A stretch of 64,000 nt of DNA from Gnetum montanum (taxonomy: Eukaryota > Streptophyta > Gnetopsida > Gnetales > Gnetaceae), in assembly GCA_015680685.1 (NCBI GenBank), contig MNCI01035702.1, positions 98,417 to 162,416 on the forward strand, given 5' to 3'. Of the stretch, positions 34,995 to 46,075 are shown in pieces. The position numbers and the translations under genes were made by a program. The first letter of the stretch is position 1. Each line of letters starts with the position of its first letter. The notes under the pieces are model-generated. The model had not been told where the DNA came from. It made no database searches and saw only the letters and a program-made list of their open reading frames with translations.

Positions 34995-37579
34995 TCATCG
35001 AGTTCTTTTACAAAATTGGGAAGGTATGGGATTATTGATTGATCTTTCATAAACAAAATAGACTAACTTGACAAAAACGGAGTGCCTGACTGTATAGAGT
35101 GCTCTCAAAACTTTGAGTTTAGCATTTACAGTCTCAAGCTTCTGCTTGGTATCTTTATGGTGCTTGAACTCATCCTCGTATAACAAATACAAGTTAGCCA
35201 CTTATTTCTCTAACTCTGACCATGGCCATTCGGTAGTTAGCAGAGCTAGGTTTGCATATTGAAGATTGGCTAGCTCCATGTATTTTTTCATTTCTTCTAT
35301 CTGTAACTCCTTTAGGTAGATCTCCACTTTGTTGTAGGAATCAGTTCCATCAATGATGGGTTGTCAAAATTTTCTTCCTTGTTGGAGTTGTTGGAGAGCT
35401 TCATTTATTTTTTCCTTTGCCATTTGGATGTGCTTTTTGTTTACTTCCTTTTGCAGGCCAACCTAGTCTCTGTAGTGATTCTTTACTTTTTCAAACTTGA
35501 GAGCCTCATTTTTCCAAGCAATGATCTTGATGGTAGACTTTTGGCACAAGGCACGAACTTCTTCCATTGATAAATTTTGATTCTCTACGGCCAATCTTCT
35601 TAATTTGGTGTTCACCTTGGCAAGTTGCTCCTATTGTTGATGATTAAATTCTTGCATTTGTTCCCTTTAAACATCAACATTGCATAGATGATAATTTTGT
35701 GTGATTAGAGTTTCATGCTCTTAGCACATTTGAGCCAAGTTCTTCTAAACTGAATATGTTGTCACCTCTATTATGGACTAGCTGAAGATGGCTGTCACTA
35801 CTTCCTTATTAGCCTTATTGAATCATTTTTGAAGCTATTGGAAAGCTTCATTTATGACTATTGTTGGGCTAAGGAGTGTAGGATCAGTAAGATGGGCCTG
35901 TAATTCGAAAACCTCTGTGGCCAAGCATTGATTTTTTGCTTGAGGTATTTCAAGTTACCCCTCTAGAATGATGCATTTGCCCCTTTCATCTAGTAGTTCT
36001 AACTGGGTTGCAGTGATGTTATTCAAAAAATCGAAGATATCTAGAATCGATTACTTAGTCCCCACCAGTTGATCTAGTAATTCTTCATCCTAGGCTACAT
36101 TTAGTTTCCTACTAATTATGCCTATGAATGCTTGCACATCTTGAAGTGCAAATACATTTGGTATAGATGCTTTAGGTGCATTAAGTGCTTTATCTACATG
36201 GTCAGCAACTACTTCAACTGTCGTCTCTTGTCCTTGGTGCTACATCACTAGGATAGTTGCCCCTCCACCTTCCTTCAAATGCATCGAGAAGGAGGTAGAA
36301 TTCCCAAATATTTCTAGGAATAGATGGTGTTGAGATAATGATATCATCACCTCTCAAGCATTGGGATCAAACCTTGTGGGAAATTGTGTTTTTTGGGTAG
36401 AGAATATTGGTCCACCACTCTCCATATAGCTAATTATTTAAGCCACCTTATTAAGGTGACTCATTGTTGGTTGGTACACAGATGGATCTGCACTACTCAT
36501 CCCTACACACTACTCTTGCTGACATAAGAGCTACTCTTGGATTTCATGTAAGTGCTCGATGGCTACACGAGCCTCTGGTGTTGTTTCTTGAGTAGGTAGT
36601 GGTGGTGGTAGTAGTTTCTCCTCTTCTTGAGTTGTTGTTGGCATCTTTTCTTTCATAATTTTAGACCATGAGGCCAAAGGAGCATGCCTGATTATGTCGT
36701 TGGAATAGTGGATTATCCATACCCTTTTGTAGAGTTTTCAAATGGGGGACACAAAGGGAAAGGTTTTCCTTCCACATTTTTTTTCCTTAAAAGGCTTTTC
36801 AATCTCCAAGTAGATGAGTTGTGGAAGGTTCACAGGAAATCTCCCACTTAGAGTGGTGCATGATCAGTCAGAAAAGGTGATCACCTTACTGGGCCTCATC
36901 ATTGGATTGAGGTGATAGGTTGCAATTTTAAAATAGATTCACTCCATCAGTGTGAGCACACCATACTCATAGTTGACCCCATAGCACTGTTGAGTCTACT
37001 CCTTTTTGGCCTCAGGATCACCTTTCATTTATAGTTCTTCCAATTGTGTTCCAATGTTAGGCAACCCTAGTGCCTGTGTGATAGCCTTGACTAAGTAGGA
37101 TACCTAAATATCCTTGATTTTAACTGTGGAACCTGGCCTTCTATTGCTCTAGGATAGATATGTCTCTTCCATGTACCATTTCCTACTGGATGTGATGATT
37201 GGCCACATGGAAAGGTCTGCAATTGTGTTTTGACATTTGTTAAAGCTTTCTATAGGAATGATCTGAAGTTGATTTCTTGAAGAACTGATTGTTGAATCTC
37301 TTGGGACTTGTTCATATCAAGGTAGGCTTGAGTCAAAGTGACTTCAAGCCTTAGCATGGGTCCTGGCACTTTCCCTTATTGTGATTGTTCTATGGACACT
37401 TCTTCTTTTAGAATCTATTGAACAAATTGCACTTTAGGCTCTTCACGAAGAGGTCTTATTGCATGGGTAATCTCTAGTGGTTCTTGGGCTTACTCTTGTT
37501 GGCGCCTTCCAAATTTGGGCCATTTCTCCCCTGGTTGAGGGGGTTCTCCTTCTTGCAGGTGTTTTGATCTTGGTGCCAT
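34995..37579 (-). pseudogene. Accessory coiled-coil ORF of the upper Athila-like unit
   Basis: I do not recognise a named domain. The ORF appears to start with ATG at 37579 (MAPRSKHLQEGEPPQPGEKW) and end at 34995 after NPIPSQFCKRTR, about 860 codons. An N-terminal half includes NYEYGVLTLME, IYFKIATYHLNPMMRPSKV (about 36970-36880). The C-terminal half is highly charged and heptad-like: QEFNHQQ.EQLAKVNTKL, NEALKFEKVKNHYRD, VNKKHIQMAKEKINEALQQL, KYMELANLQYANLALL, HHKDTKQKLETVNAKLKVL. Stops, mostly TAG/TAA at Gln positions, and some frame changes in the N-terminal half interrupt it. The second copy is at 22557-24700. Position after integrase matches the envelope-like ORF of Athila. I see no clear transmembrane helix; a structural coiled-coil protein is a plain reading. 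Confidence 0.65.
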
Positions 37580-37886
37580 CTGTAATCACAATAAGACCAT
37601 GGGTTAGTAATCATTGTGCAACATGAAGCAATTGGGATACCTTTATCTCTTTAGGATAGTTACACTTGGCTAAGTTTTGATTATGGATAATCTAATTATT
37701 CCAATCATTATTTTATTTGTGTTATTATTAATAAATTATCTTGGAGGTTGTTGAAAGGGTTAACTCTTGAAAAAGTTAATTTTTTTATATTGTTAAGTTT
37801 ATTAACCATTTGGGGAAGTTAGAAATTTTTTTTAAAAGCTTCATTAGAAACCTTAAGGTTTGCGGTCCCCATGATAAAGAGCTTAC
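37580..37886 (-). other. Putative leader intron of the accessory ORF
   Basis: On the minus strand a strong donor GGAG|GTAAGC lies at 37886 and a strong acceptor TGTGATTACAG ends at 37580, directly before the ATG of the accessory ORF. The 307-base interval is AT-rich. Athila-type envelope-like ORFs are thought to be expressed from spliced RNA, so this fits; cDNA evidence is not available here. Confidence 0.5.
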
Positions 37887-38033
37887 CTCCGGTAAGTGGA
37901 GGGCTGAAGAATGGAGTGATTTGGATAAACGATTGGGAAGTTAAGGGCTTTTGGAAGGTTTTGGGCTCTAAAAATGGCAAAAAATCCTTGTGTGTTATGA
38001 GGCAAATGACAAAAATTTCTAAGTGCATGGTGG

Positions 38034-38090
38034 TATATATAAGATTTTTACATTGCGTCGATGAGGCCTTGTCGATGTAGCTTTTGACCA
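38034..38090 (-). promoter_or_regulatory. Internal LTR-like promoter upstream of the accessory ORF
   Basis: TATATA at 38034-38041 (minus strand) is preceded by AAGGCCTCATCGACGCAATG. The LTR promoters read AAGGCCCCATCGATGCAATG (34980-34034 LTR) a similar distance upstream of their TATAAATA. The resemblance suggests that a piece of LTR promoter lies inside the element and could drive the accessory ORF separately from the genomic RNA. Confidence 0.5.
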
Positions 38091-38099
38091 TCATAGATG

Positions 38100-39598
38100 A
38101 TTGTTGACTTTGGTCAATCTTACAAAATACAAAGAGTTTTTGAATGAAATTAGGGTCAAATAAAAGCTTAAAAGGCCAAGAATAATATGAAAATATGAGA
38201 AGAGGGTGTTGGAGCTTATAAATTTGAAAAAATGAAGAAAAAATGATTTGGGGGATGAATGAAATAAAAGGTTAAGGAGCATTGAGTGGAATACATAATG
38301 GAATATGTAAAAGATCGAGTTGTAGCAATGTCAAAGGTAAGGAACCTTAACTAACCAAACCAAAAGCTATGCAAGTGGGTCCTTCCCATAGTAGGCTCAT
38401 GACTTTGTTACCCTTGCATAACCTCAACTAACGAGTTCATGGGTCCCACAGTCGATTAATGGTCATGAAAAGTTAAGGATCAACCAAAAAGTATCTATCC
38501 AAGAATTCAAACACATCAGACCAAGACATAGAACATAACATAGAATCCCACAATGAGGTGAGTTATGGTATCATGGATGGATGATGGAGAACATGGAATA
38601 GAATTTTCAAATTAATGTCATAAGAAGTCCCTTGTGGAATTTTGTGTTTAAAATGACCTGAGAAGATCCATCCTCAATCCAGACCAAAAGTAGCTACTTT
38701 TAGTGACTTTGCATCATCACTTTAAGATCAATCCAGCCACAAAAGACACAAGAGTGCTTCAACAAAACAACCATTGTGCCATAAAAAAGAGAAGAAAAGA
38801 GAAGTAGGAAGTGAGAGAGGGCCTTAGTTAGAGGGGATCTTCAAGCATGGATGCATGTCTTTCTTGTCCCATAACCAATGCTTGTAGCTCATTTATTCGT
38901 CCAAGGGGTATGCTTTGAATTCCCATCGTGTTTCTTCTTCTTTTTCTTCTCTTTTTTGTTGTTTTTTGTTTTTTTTGAAATGGGAACCAAACCATGCAAG
39001 GACTTATTTTTTTATTGTGTCTAAGGGGTGTGCTTTGAATTTTCATTGTGTTTTTTTTTCTTTTATATTTGGATGGGAACTAGACCATGCAAAGACTTTA
39101 TTTGACTTCCTATTAGTGGTTGGAATGGGATGGTAAGGAGTCCATGAAAAACACTCAAGTACTCAAGCAAGTATTAGAGTATAGAGAGTATTGAGTCCCC
39201 TTGAAGTCACATCCTTTACAAACCTTTGCATCCTTCCTAATTTCAGAACTACCAAGGTCACAAATTGATTAAAGGTTACTTTAATGGAAGGGACCTCAAA
39301 TTCCTAGAATAAGGAAAACCATAGAGTTTATCGAATGGGTGGATGATGTGGACTCACGACATGTTCCATGAAAAATAAACCATATCAAAGTCATGAGACA
39401 TTAGAATTTAAAAATAGAAACTAGACATCAACAATCACAACATTAAGCACAAACCATCATTAGTAAACATTAACAGCGGCACTATGTTCTGTGGCAATAA
39501 AGCAATTTTATTAGCAAAAATGAGGAAATATCACACTTGAACAAAAAAAATAGAGTAAAATATATAAGAAAGTGTAAAATAATCAAGAAAGGCTTAAA
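38100..39598 (-). other. Spacer of the upper unit between integrase and accessory ORF
   Basis: Non-coding. It matches the lower unit around 38370-38450. At 38901-39140 a 120-bp segment is duplicated in tandem: TGCTTTGAAT at 38911 and again at 39031, each followed by a T/C-rich tract and a GGGAAC.A.ACCATGCAA.GACTT block. Elsewhere I see nothing recognisable. Confidence 0.5.
38901..39140. repeat. Tandem duplication, 2 x 120 bp
   Basis: Two adjacent copies share AAGGGGT.TGCTTTGAATT, a long T-rich tract, and GAACCAAACCATGCAAGGAC-type ends; the copies differ by transitions and tract length. Confidence 0.75.
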
Positions 39599-39603
39599 GT
39601 TAC
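39599..39603. repeat. Possible target-site copy beside element G
   Basis: GTTAC next to the 3' end of element G. The partner cannot be seen because the other end of G is truncated at about 52310. Confidence 0.4.
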
Positions 39604-41220
39604 TATAATGACCAAAAACTTTGATGGTTGGAATCACTGAGGGATCAATGGATGCACAACCTTAATCCTACCTTCATGCGAGGGCCTTACTGGAAATGGA
39701 GGTGGAGCATCCTAAACAATCTTGTTGCTCGAATAGGGACTTTGTCGGTTGCAACTGAGGTAGTGGGTGCAACCAGGAGGTAGCGTGGTTAGCCAAAATG
39801 CAAATATAAGTGACATGAAATGGTACTAAGTGTCAAAGTAGTGCTTTGTGGTGCTAAGTGTAGAGCATACCCATGGAATGGGGGCAAGTGTAGCCAAGGG
39901 TTTCGATTGAAATGAGGGTTAAGACTACCACTTGAACATAGTACAACATGATGATGTGTGAAAAAGTGCAAAAAGATGTAAGAAAAATGCAAGAAAATGC
40001 TAAAAACATGAGAGAGAAATGGAACACCACCCCAAATGGGAGTGTAGTTAACTCCAAAAGGGTCTTAGAAGGCACACAATGTATAATAGATGTAGTGGGA
40101 GCATAGTCATAGTCTTGGTGATGTCAGGCTATGAAGTCTGGTGCTTGCCGTGATGAATCGTGCTTGCTGTGTTGGCCACTACAGTGTACCATACGGTGCA
40201 AGGATGCCATAGGACCGCTATGTACCATGCGGTATAGGGCTACAATGTGGCTATGGTGTACCATGTAGTGCAAGGTTGCAATGAGGCCATGATGTAGTAT
40301 GTGGTGTAGTTATACCTTTCTACCTATGTGGTGTGCTTTGGGTCTCGTTCATCCATAAAGCTAAGTGCCAAGATGCCAAAATGCCAAATGCCAAATGAAA
40401 GTGCCAACTACCAATCGGTGAAAAATGGAAGCCCCCCTAAAACATTGTGGCATAGGGGTATTTATAGGGCTAGGGCTAACCCAAAATGTGGATTGGATGC
40501 CACGTGGTAGTGTGGTAGGTGGGACTACAAGAAAAATTCAAAAACTTTTCTAAGTCCAAAGGTGACCATAAAAATTCAAAATTTTTTCTAACTTTGGTTG
40601 CTACACTTGCCTCATGTTACACATAGGACATGGGAAACTCCCTGGAGATAGCATATAGCATGGACACTTAGAAGAATTTGGTAAAAATTTTAGTTTTTTT
40701 TCTTGCTATGTTAGTTATGCTCTAGAGTGTAGTAGGAGGTGTAGCCTCAAGAGTTAGAAAATCTGTCAAATGCCTCTTCCATGTTGAGCTAGCTTGTCAG
40801 CTTCTTGTCTAACACTTTGGCAAAACTGACCATTAAAAAGTGTGCTATGTTGGCTATGCTTTAGAGCATAGAAGAGAATAGCAACCCAAGAGATAGAAAA
40901 TTTGTCAAACTATTTTTTCCATCCCAAGCCATCTTGATAACTTTTGTCTTGGCACTTGAGCAAACTAGCCATGGAAGTGTGTGTTATGTTGGCTACGTTG
41001 TAGAGCGTAGTAGGCAAAGTGAGAGTGTAACAAAAAACTTAGAAAAATTTCATGCAACTGTAGTTGACACTTAGAAAATATGGAAAAAAAGGCTTTGATG
41101 TATGTTACATTGGCTATGCTAGGGAGTGTAGCACCAACACTTGGAAAAAAATTACCAAGTTTTGACACTTAGACAAATCTGCAGTTAAAAGTGCTATAGC
41201 CCGAAATTGGTGGTGTTTCA
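39604..41220 (-). repeat. Element G 3' LTR
   Basis: 1617 bp; on the minus strand starts TGAAACACC at 41220 and ends TATA at 39604. Aligns with 50896-52310. U3 contains the inverted motifs GCTATGC..AGAGCATAG-type at about 40720, 40855, 40995 and 41115. TATAAATA at 40459-40466. Short plus-strand ORFs in this interval are noise. Confidence 0.85.
40459..40466 (-). promoter_or_regulatory. TATA box of element G 3' LTR
   Basis: TATAAATA in CCCTATAAATACCCC, identical in context to 51709-51716 in the 5' LTR and close to 2964-2971 of element F. Confidence 0.7.
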
Positions 41221-42240
41221 TTGGCCACTCTGTGTTGATGTCTAGAAGAGTGGCCTAAGAGATGTCAACAAAGAATTGTAAAACATCACAGTAGATGTGG
41301 AACCAACATCGCTCGTTGGTACAAGATCAGGTGTCATTCCATCATGTTCAAGAGTGCTGTGGATAAGGGTATGTTGGGGTAAAATGTGTAGGCAATGTGC
41401 TAGGGAGATGAAATGAAAGTAGAGAAAACAAAATGCAAATAGTGTATCCTGATGTAAGAGGCGAAGTTAGCATGGTTGATAGTGATCATGGCATGAAGTG
41501 GCTTGCCCCTAAAATGTTGACCTCTCGTTGGAGTGCTCATGAGAGAGTCAAAGTTAATCAAAGGTTGAGCCAATTGTAACGTTGTAGTGTTGTCAAATTA
41601 CTTAGGGATGTGCTTTTTCCCATTCTCTTTTTTTTTTACATTTTTTCATTTTGCTTTTTCTTCTTTTCTTTGTTGCGAGATGAACCTTCATTGGTTTCAG
41701 CTTATTGTTGAATGTTAGCTACAAGGTGTGGGCCATCGAGTAGATGGGCTTTTCTTTGATGCAACCATGTTGTATCTGTAGAATAGGTGTTTCCTCCTCT
41801 AGATGAGTTGTGTTACATTTGCTTGCACCTTTGTTGGCACATTTTGGCCATTTCATGGAACAGGTTGGCATGATAAAACTGGTTAAAAGTTTTTGCAATT
41901 TGATAGTTGGAGAAGTGGCAAGAATGTCAGTTTGTAGAGAAAAAGAATAAGAGTTAAAATGCAGTTCACAACAACATTCCCTTACTTTAAGAAAAAATAT
42001 GGGAGCATAGTGCCTATATCAAGATTACAAGTCTCCACTGATGAATACAAGACCACTAACATGTTGTTCTCCCTCTACAATTATTAGTCAAGGGATCCAA
42101 AATCTTTGGACTTGAAAGGATAAAAATAAAAATATATCCTCAAGTTCTACAACATATCTTGGTAATCTGGCCTCAAGAAGTAGGAAGAAAGATATAGGTT
42201 TGTTGACTAGTTGAACATCTAAAATACCATGAAAGGATTT
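41221..42240 (-). other. Element G 3' untranslated region
   Basis: The first 65 bases next to the LTR match element F upstream of its 3' LTR (TTGACATCTCT.AGGC and CAACA.AGAG.GGCCA), which fixes this as the element's own 3' end. The rest has no coding signal. Its boundary with the ABCB fragment near 42240 is not sharp. Confidence 0.55.
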
Positions 42241-42249
42241 TGAGAGAAC

Positions 42250-43110
42250 CATGCCCAACAAGAATGTTGATTGCATTTGCTGATTAAGACACAGAAAGAT
42301 CCTAGAATTCTTCTTCTTGATGAAGCTACAAGTGTTTTGGATGCTGAATCTGAAAGGATAGTGTAGGAAGCTCTTGATAGAATCATGGTTAGCAGAACAA
42401 CTGTGATTGTTGCACATCAATTGACCACTGTAAAAAATGTAGATATGATTGCTGTATTACAGCGTGGTTCTATAGTTAAAAAAGTTAATAGTGAATCCCA
42501 AAGGTGCATATTTCCAGCTTGTCAGTCTTCAAGAGATGCATGAAATGAAAGAAAAGACAAAGCAAGATCCTGAGGACACAGAAATTTCCATCGTTAACTC
42601 CTCTCGCATAGTTTTCAAGACCAATTTCATCTTTCAGGAAATCCAGAAAAAGTGCAACTTCAAGGAGCAGTGGCAGCCATGAATTCAAGGATGATGTGGA
42701 AAAAGAAAATGTTGAAAATGGAAAGAAAGAACTAAATATCTTAACTTCATCCTCAAGGACTAGAAAGGAGGGAGACATCGAAGGGGGCAGATCAAATGTT
42801 GAACTAGATGTTTCTCTGATAAGGTTAGCCCTGTTGAACAAACCAGAGATCTCTGTTCTACTAACAGGCTCTTGTGCGGTTGCCATTATTGATCTTGGCT
42901 TTCCACTTTTTGGCCTCCTATTTGCAAATGTGATCAATAGCTTCTTCAAGCCTATGCATAAGCTTCGTAAAGACGTGAACTGCTGGAGCATTACGTTTAT
43001 AGTATTGGGTTGTGTCATGATGCTAATAGAGCCCGTACAACACATCTATTTTGCAGTGGCAAGGGGTAAAAATTGTGCAGCGCATTGCTCACGAACAGAT
43101 TTCTGTGCAT
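42250..43110 (+). pseudogene. ABCB-type (P-glycoprotein/MDR) ABC-transporter gene fragment
   Basis: Plus-strand translation from about 42276 gives the end of nucleotide-binding domain 1: ILLLDEATSVLDAESERIV (Walker B and D-loop), then EALDRIM and [20 protein letters not shown] (switch His present) and QRGSIV. The inter-domain linker follows ([20 protein letters not shown] in another frame). The start of transmembrane domain 2 then reads VSLIRLALLNKPEISVLLTG, DLGFPLFGLLFANVI, KLRKDVNCWSITFIVLGC and HIYFAVA (about 42815-43065). These are hallmark motifs of plant ABCB exporters. The signature LSGGQ, Walker A and the rest of both halves are absent. There is a TAG in the first segment, a frameshift in the linker and loss of similarity after about 43080. 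No intron is evident across the junction. It is a broken fragment, not a working transporter. Confidence 0.85.
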
Positions 43111-43900
43111 CCCTCTTCTGACGGCCTCAAAATGTAGTTCTGCGTCCTTTTGCAGGCTCCTGGTTTTGGCACAGCTGCCATGAATGGTTGCAATGATGTA
43201 AACATTGGGGTTTCTCCACGCTTGCTGCATCCAGCAAAAAAAAAATGTCAAAACCCTCACTCACGTAGTTGTTGGCAACAAAAAAAGAACCCAGAAAACC
43301 TAGAATTGTGCCTTGAAACCCTTGCCAAAGAGCTCCTACGCTGAAGATCATCCTGTTGCCACCACCGCTGCTGGAGTCATTCTAGCCGTTGCTGTTGCTG
43401 TTAGCATGTGCGCCTGCTTGTGCATCGATTTCAGCGTGGGCTGACACGTTGAGAGCACTAGTGCCAACGCCTGTGCTGACACTAGAACCTGCGAGGGAGG
43501 ACTACGTGCGAGCGGAGGACAAATGGCCAGCGACGGGAGGATGCACAGCGACGGATGAAAAGTCAACGCTGGGTGGAAGATTAGCGGTGGCAGAAGAGAA
43601 GCCTCTGTCACATGCACGGTGGGTACGACCTCAGCTTTGACTAGATTTGGATGAGGAAGGCATAGATCTGGCAGAGGGAGGCATAACCAGTGGGCAAAGG
43701 GGCAAGTAACACAAAGCAACTATCAGCAAGTCTTCACCTCATCCGAGATTGATAGGGTTTTTGGATTCGCTGTGTGTATTTTGTATGTAAGCACCTGGTG
43801 GAATCAGGTGTGAAAACCAGTGAGATGTAACCAGCATTATGACAATACTTCATCAGACAGTTGATAAGAAATGAAATCTGCAATTCGGTCACGTGGCCTC
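43111..43900. other. GC-rich patch of unknown origin
   Basis: Much richer in GC and CpG than its surroundings, especially 43330-43720, so probably younger or less methylated than the flanking repeats. Open frames exist on both strands (e.g. minus 43719-43348, plus 43389-43640) but neither resembles a protein family I know. The minus strand has an Ala/Ser-rich stretch followed by NRMIFSVGALWQGFQG. It could be a gene's 5' exon and untranslated region captured with the ABCB fragment, or a separate gene piece. Confidence 0.4.
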
Positions 43901-43979
43901 AATATTTTTTTAATTAACTTTGGGTTTTGACTGTTACTATGCTGTACATTTGACAGCCCTTGCTTGCATACCAAGTAAG

Positions 43980-44830
43980 TATTAATATTGATTTAAAAAT
44001 TTTTATATGCTAAGGAGTTATATTGGATAGTTATCCAATAGGACACTTAGCCACCTTTCCAATAGTTATCCAATAGTTATATTGGATAGTTGTAACTTTG
44101 TGTGGAAGTTGCAACTTCCTAGCCTTAATCCCATGATGTTTGTAACCACCACAAAGGCCACTTGTCAACTACAACCTCTTTATCTCCACAATGGCCACTT
44201 ATCAACTAAATGGAACACGTGTCAACTGCAACTTGTTTCTCTCCATGATGAACACTTGGCAACTAAATGAAAACACTTGACAACTGAATGAAGACACTTG
44301 GCAACTACATGGGACACTTGTCAACCGTAGCTTTTTTATCTCTATGGTGGTTAAACCACCCAAGATATTTTGTAACTTCCCTACCTACCTTTGAACCCTA
44401 TAAAAAGGCTTCATGGGTGAAGGAGGAAGGAGGATATTGGGGTCTCATACATCACACTTTTGAGAAGACATTGGGATCACACTTGGGCTCTCACTTGGAG
44501 ACACACTTGGGGTCTTGAGAAGAGCATTGTAAAGAAGAAATTGTGAACGATTGCTTGTAAGATGGCTTGCTAAAGAAAATATTTCAGCCTCTTTGCCATG
44601 ATCCTGTTACTTTTTTTATTTTTTATTTTGTTTAAATTGTTTAGCTAATGGTTTAGATAGTATCATCCTTGGCAAGTAATTTTTGGATTTTTAGATTGCT
44701 CTTATCGTTCTTGTTGCCCGATAGAAAATTTCTGTTAAAATTTTGCCATAGANNNNNNNNNNNNNNNNNNNNNNNNNNNNNNNNNNNNNNNNNNNNNNNN
44801 NNNNNNNNNNNNNNNNNNNNNNNNNGTTAT
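43980..44830 (+). repeat. LTR-like piece of an unidentified element
   Basis: Starts with repeated TTATATTGGATAGTTATCCAAT-like inverted motifs, then five or so repeats built on GACACTTGGCAACTAAATG and ACTGCAACTTGTTTCTCTCC (44150-44340), a TATAAAAAG at about 44399-44407, and a purine-rich downstream part. The layout (repeats, TATA, short leader) resembles the U3-R part of an LTR on the plus strand. It ends in or near the gap 44753-44825. No partner LTR in the window. Confidence 0.45.
44753..44825. other. Assembly gap
   Basis: 73 undetermined bases; a second gap of 56 is at 18087-18142. Confidence 0.99.
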
Positions 44831-46075
44831 ATTGAATGCAATTGTTGATGTCCATTATCTAGCCAAAATGGAGTCTCGTACGTGGTAGTTTATGTAGCAA
44901 TTTCTTGGTAGCATAGTAGGATTGTCTTGAAGAAATTGCTTATTTGAGCCTTGGAAGTTTGAACAATTCGTAGATATTGAATTTGGGATAGCTTTATTGA
45001 GAAGTGTTTACTCGTGTCATTTTACCTTGTTTAATATTTGAGGTCTACACAAATCTGCTTTCTTTTTTATCTATTTCCATCCAATCTCGCTCTATTTCTA
45101 GTTTTCTTGTGGAACTATCTCTTTTTCTGGGGAAAATTAGGAGTAGATTTGCGGAGTTGTACTCAAATGTTTTTGCAAAATTTTATTTGTTACAAGTAGG
45201 TATTATAAGGACTACGTAGAATAGGTAGTTGAACAAAATAAGAACTTTCAACAACTCACAGTACTTAGCAAAGTTGGCTAAATCTCTTTAAAGTAAGTCA
45301 TTTGTAGTTTACACACAATGCAATCGTTTCATTTCACACAACTACACGCTGCAACAGCACACACACATACTCACATTAACTACTGAGTTTATTTGGAGGT
45401 ATCTAGGCCTTGGTGTTGCTAGAGACCAGTAGGCACCTAAATCCTGTTCGAGGACACCCGTTGGCGGCCGCGTCCCAAATGGTCGCCAACAACCTTGACC
45501 AACCAATAGAGGCTCACCATAGGATGAGTTCTATTACATCCACCTTGGTTTCTACGGTTGACATGAAGAAAATGCCATATGCGTCATAGTGTGTATGCAT
45601 CAGAGGGATGTGCAATCATGAGTATGTAGGGGATGAGAGGCTATTGGGATGAAGGAGTGGATGTGCATAGTCTGTAATAAGATGAGAGGGATGTGCACTC
45701 TTGAGTGGATTAACTAGTCTAATCATGCACATCAGAGTGATGTAGCGATTTGCTGCTACAACGAGATGCATCTCTGCATGACCACCTTCAAGGCTTCATC
45801 CTACAAACACAACTCTGAGGAGATAACAAAATCACACAACATGAAATGCAAGTGAAAATTCCAGATGTGAAGATGCTATAAGTGCCAAATGCAAAGATGC
45901 TACAAATGTGTCAAATGTTGTGCCAGTTGCAAGTGCTCAGGAAGTTAGTGAAAGTGATAGGGCAATGATGTTGTGAGTTATCCAAAGGTTGCGTCGATGG
46001 TAGGTGCTCCAAAAGATTAGTAGAATGGTGGGAGGTGATGATGTTATGAGTGCTCCAAGGGTTTCACCAATGGCA
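44826..46075. other. Unassigned part of element G
   Basis: No recognisable coding sequence or repeat family on either strand. An isolated GC-rich stretch (GGCGGCCGCG at about 45464) lies between AT-rich flanks. From 45500 the GAGGGATGTGCA motif recurs two or three times (about 45603, 45688). No similarity to the pol region of element F was found. Confidence 0.4.

Noticed and set aside
42250-43110. A working ABC-transporter gene
   Set aside because: Walker A, signature motif and most transmembrane segments are missing, with a stop and a frameshift inside what remains.
43348-43719. A 123-codon ORF in the GC-rich patch as a gene
   Set aside because: Overlapping open frames on both strands are expected from high GC; no domain, no start context and no conserved homologue that I can name.
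45455-45500. GC-rich GGCGGCCGCG stretch as a primer-binding site or cloning-vector remnant
   Set aside because: No LTR end adjoins it and no further vector-like sequence is visible; kept only as an unassigned oddity.
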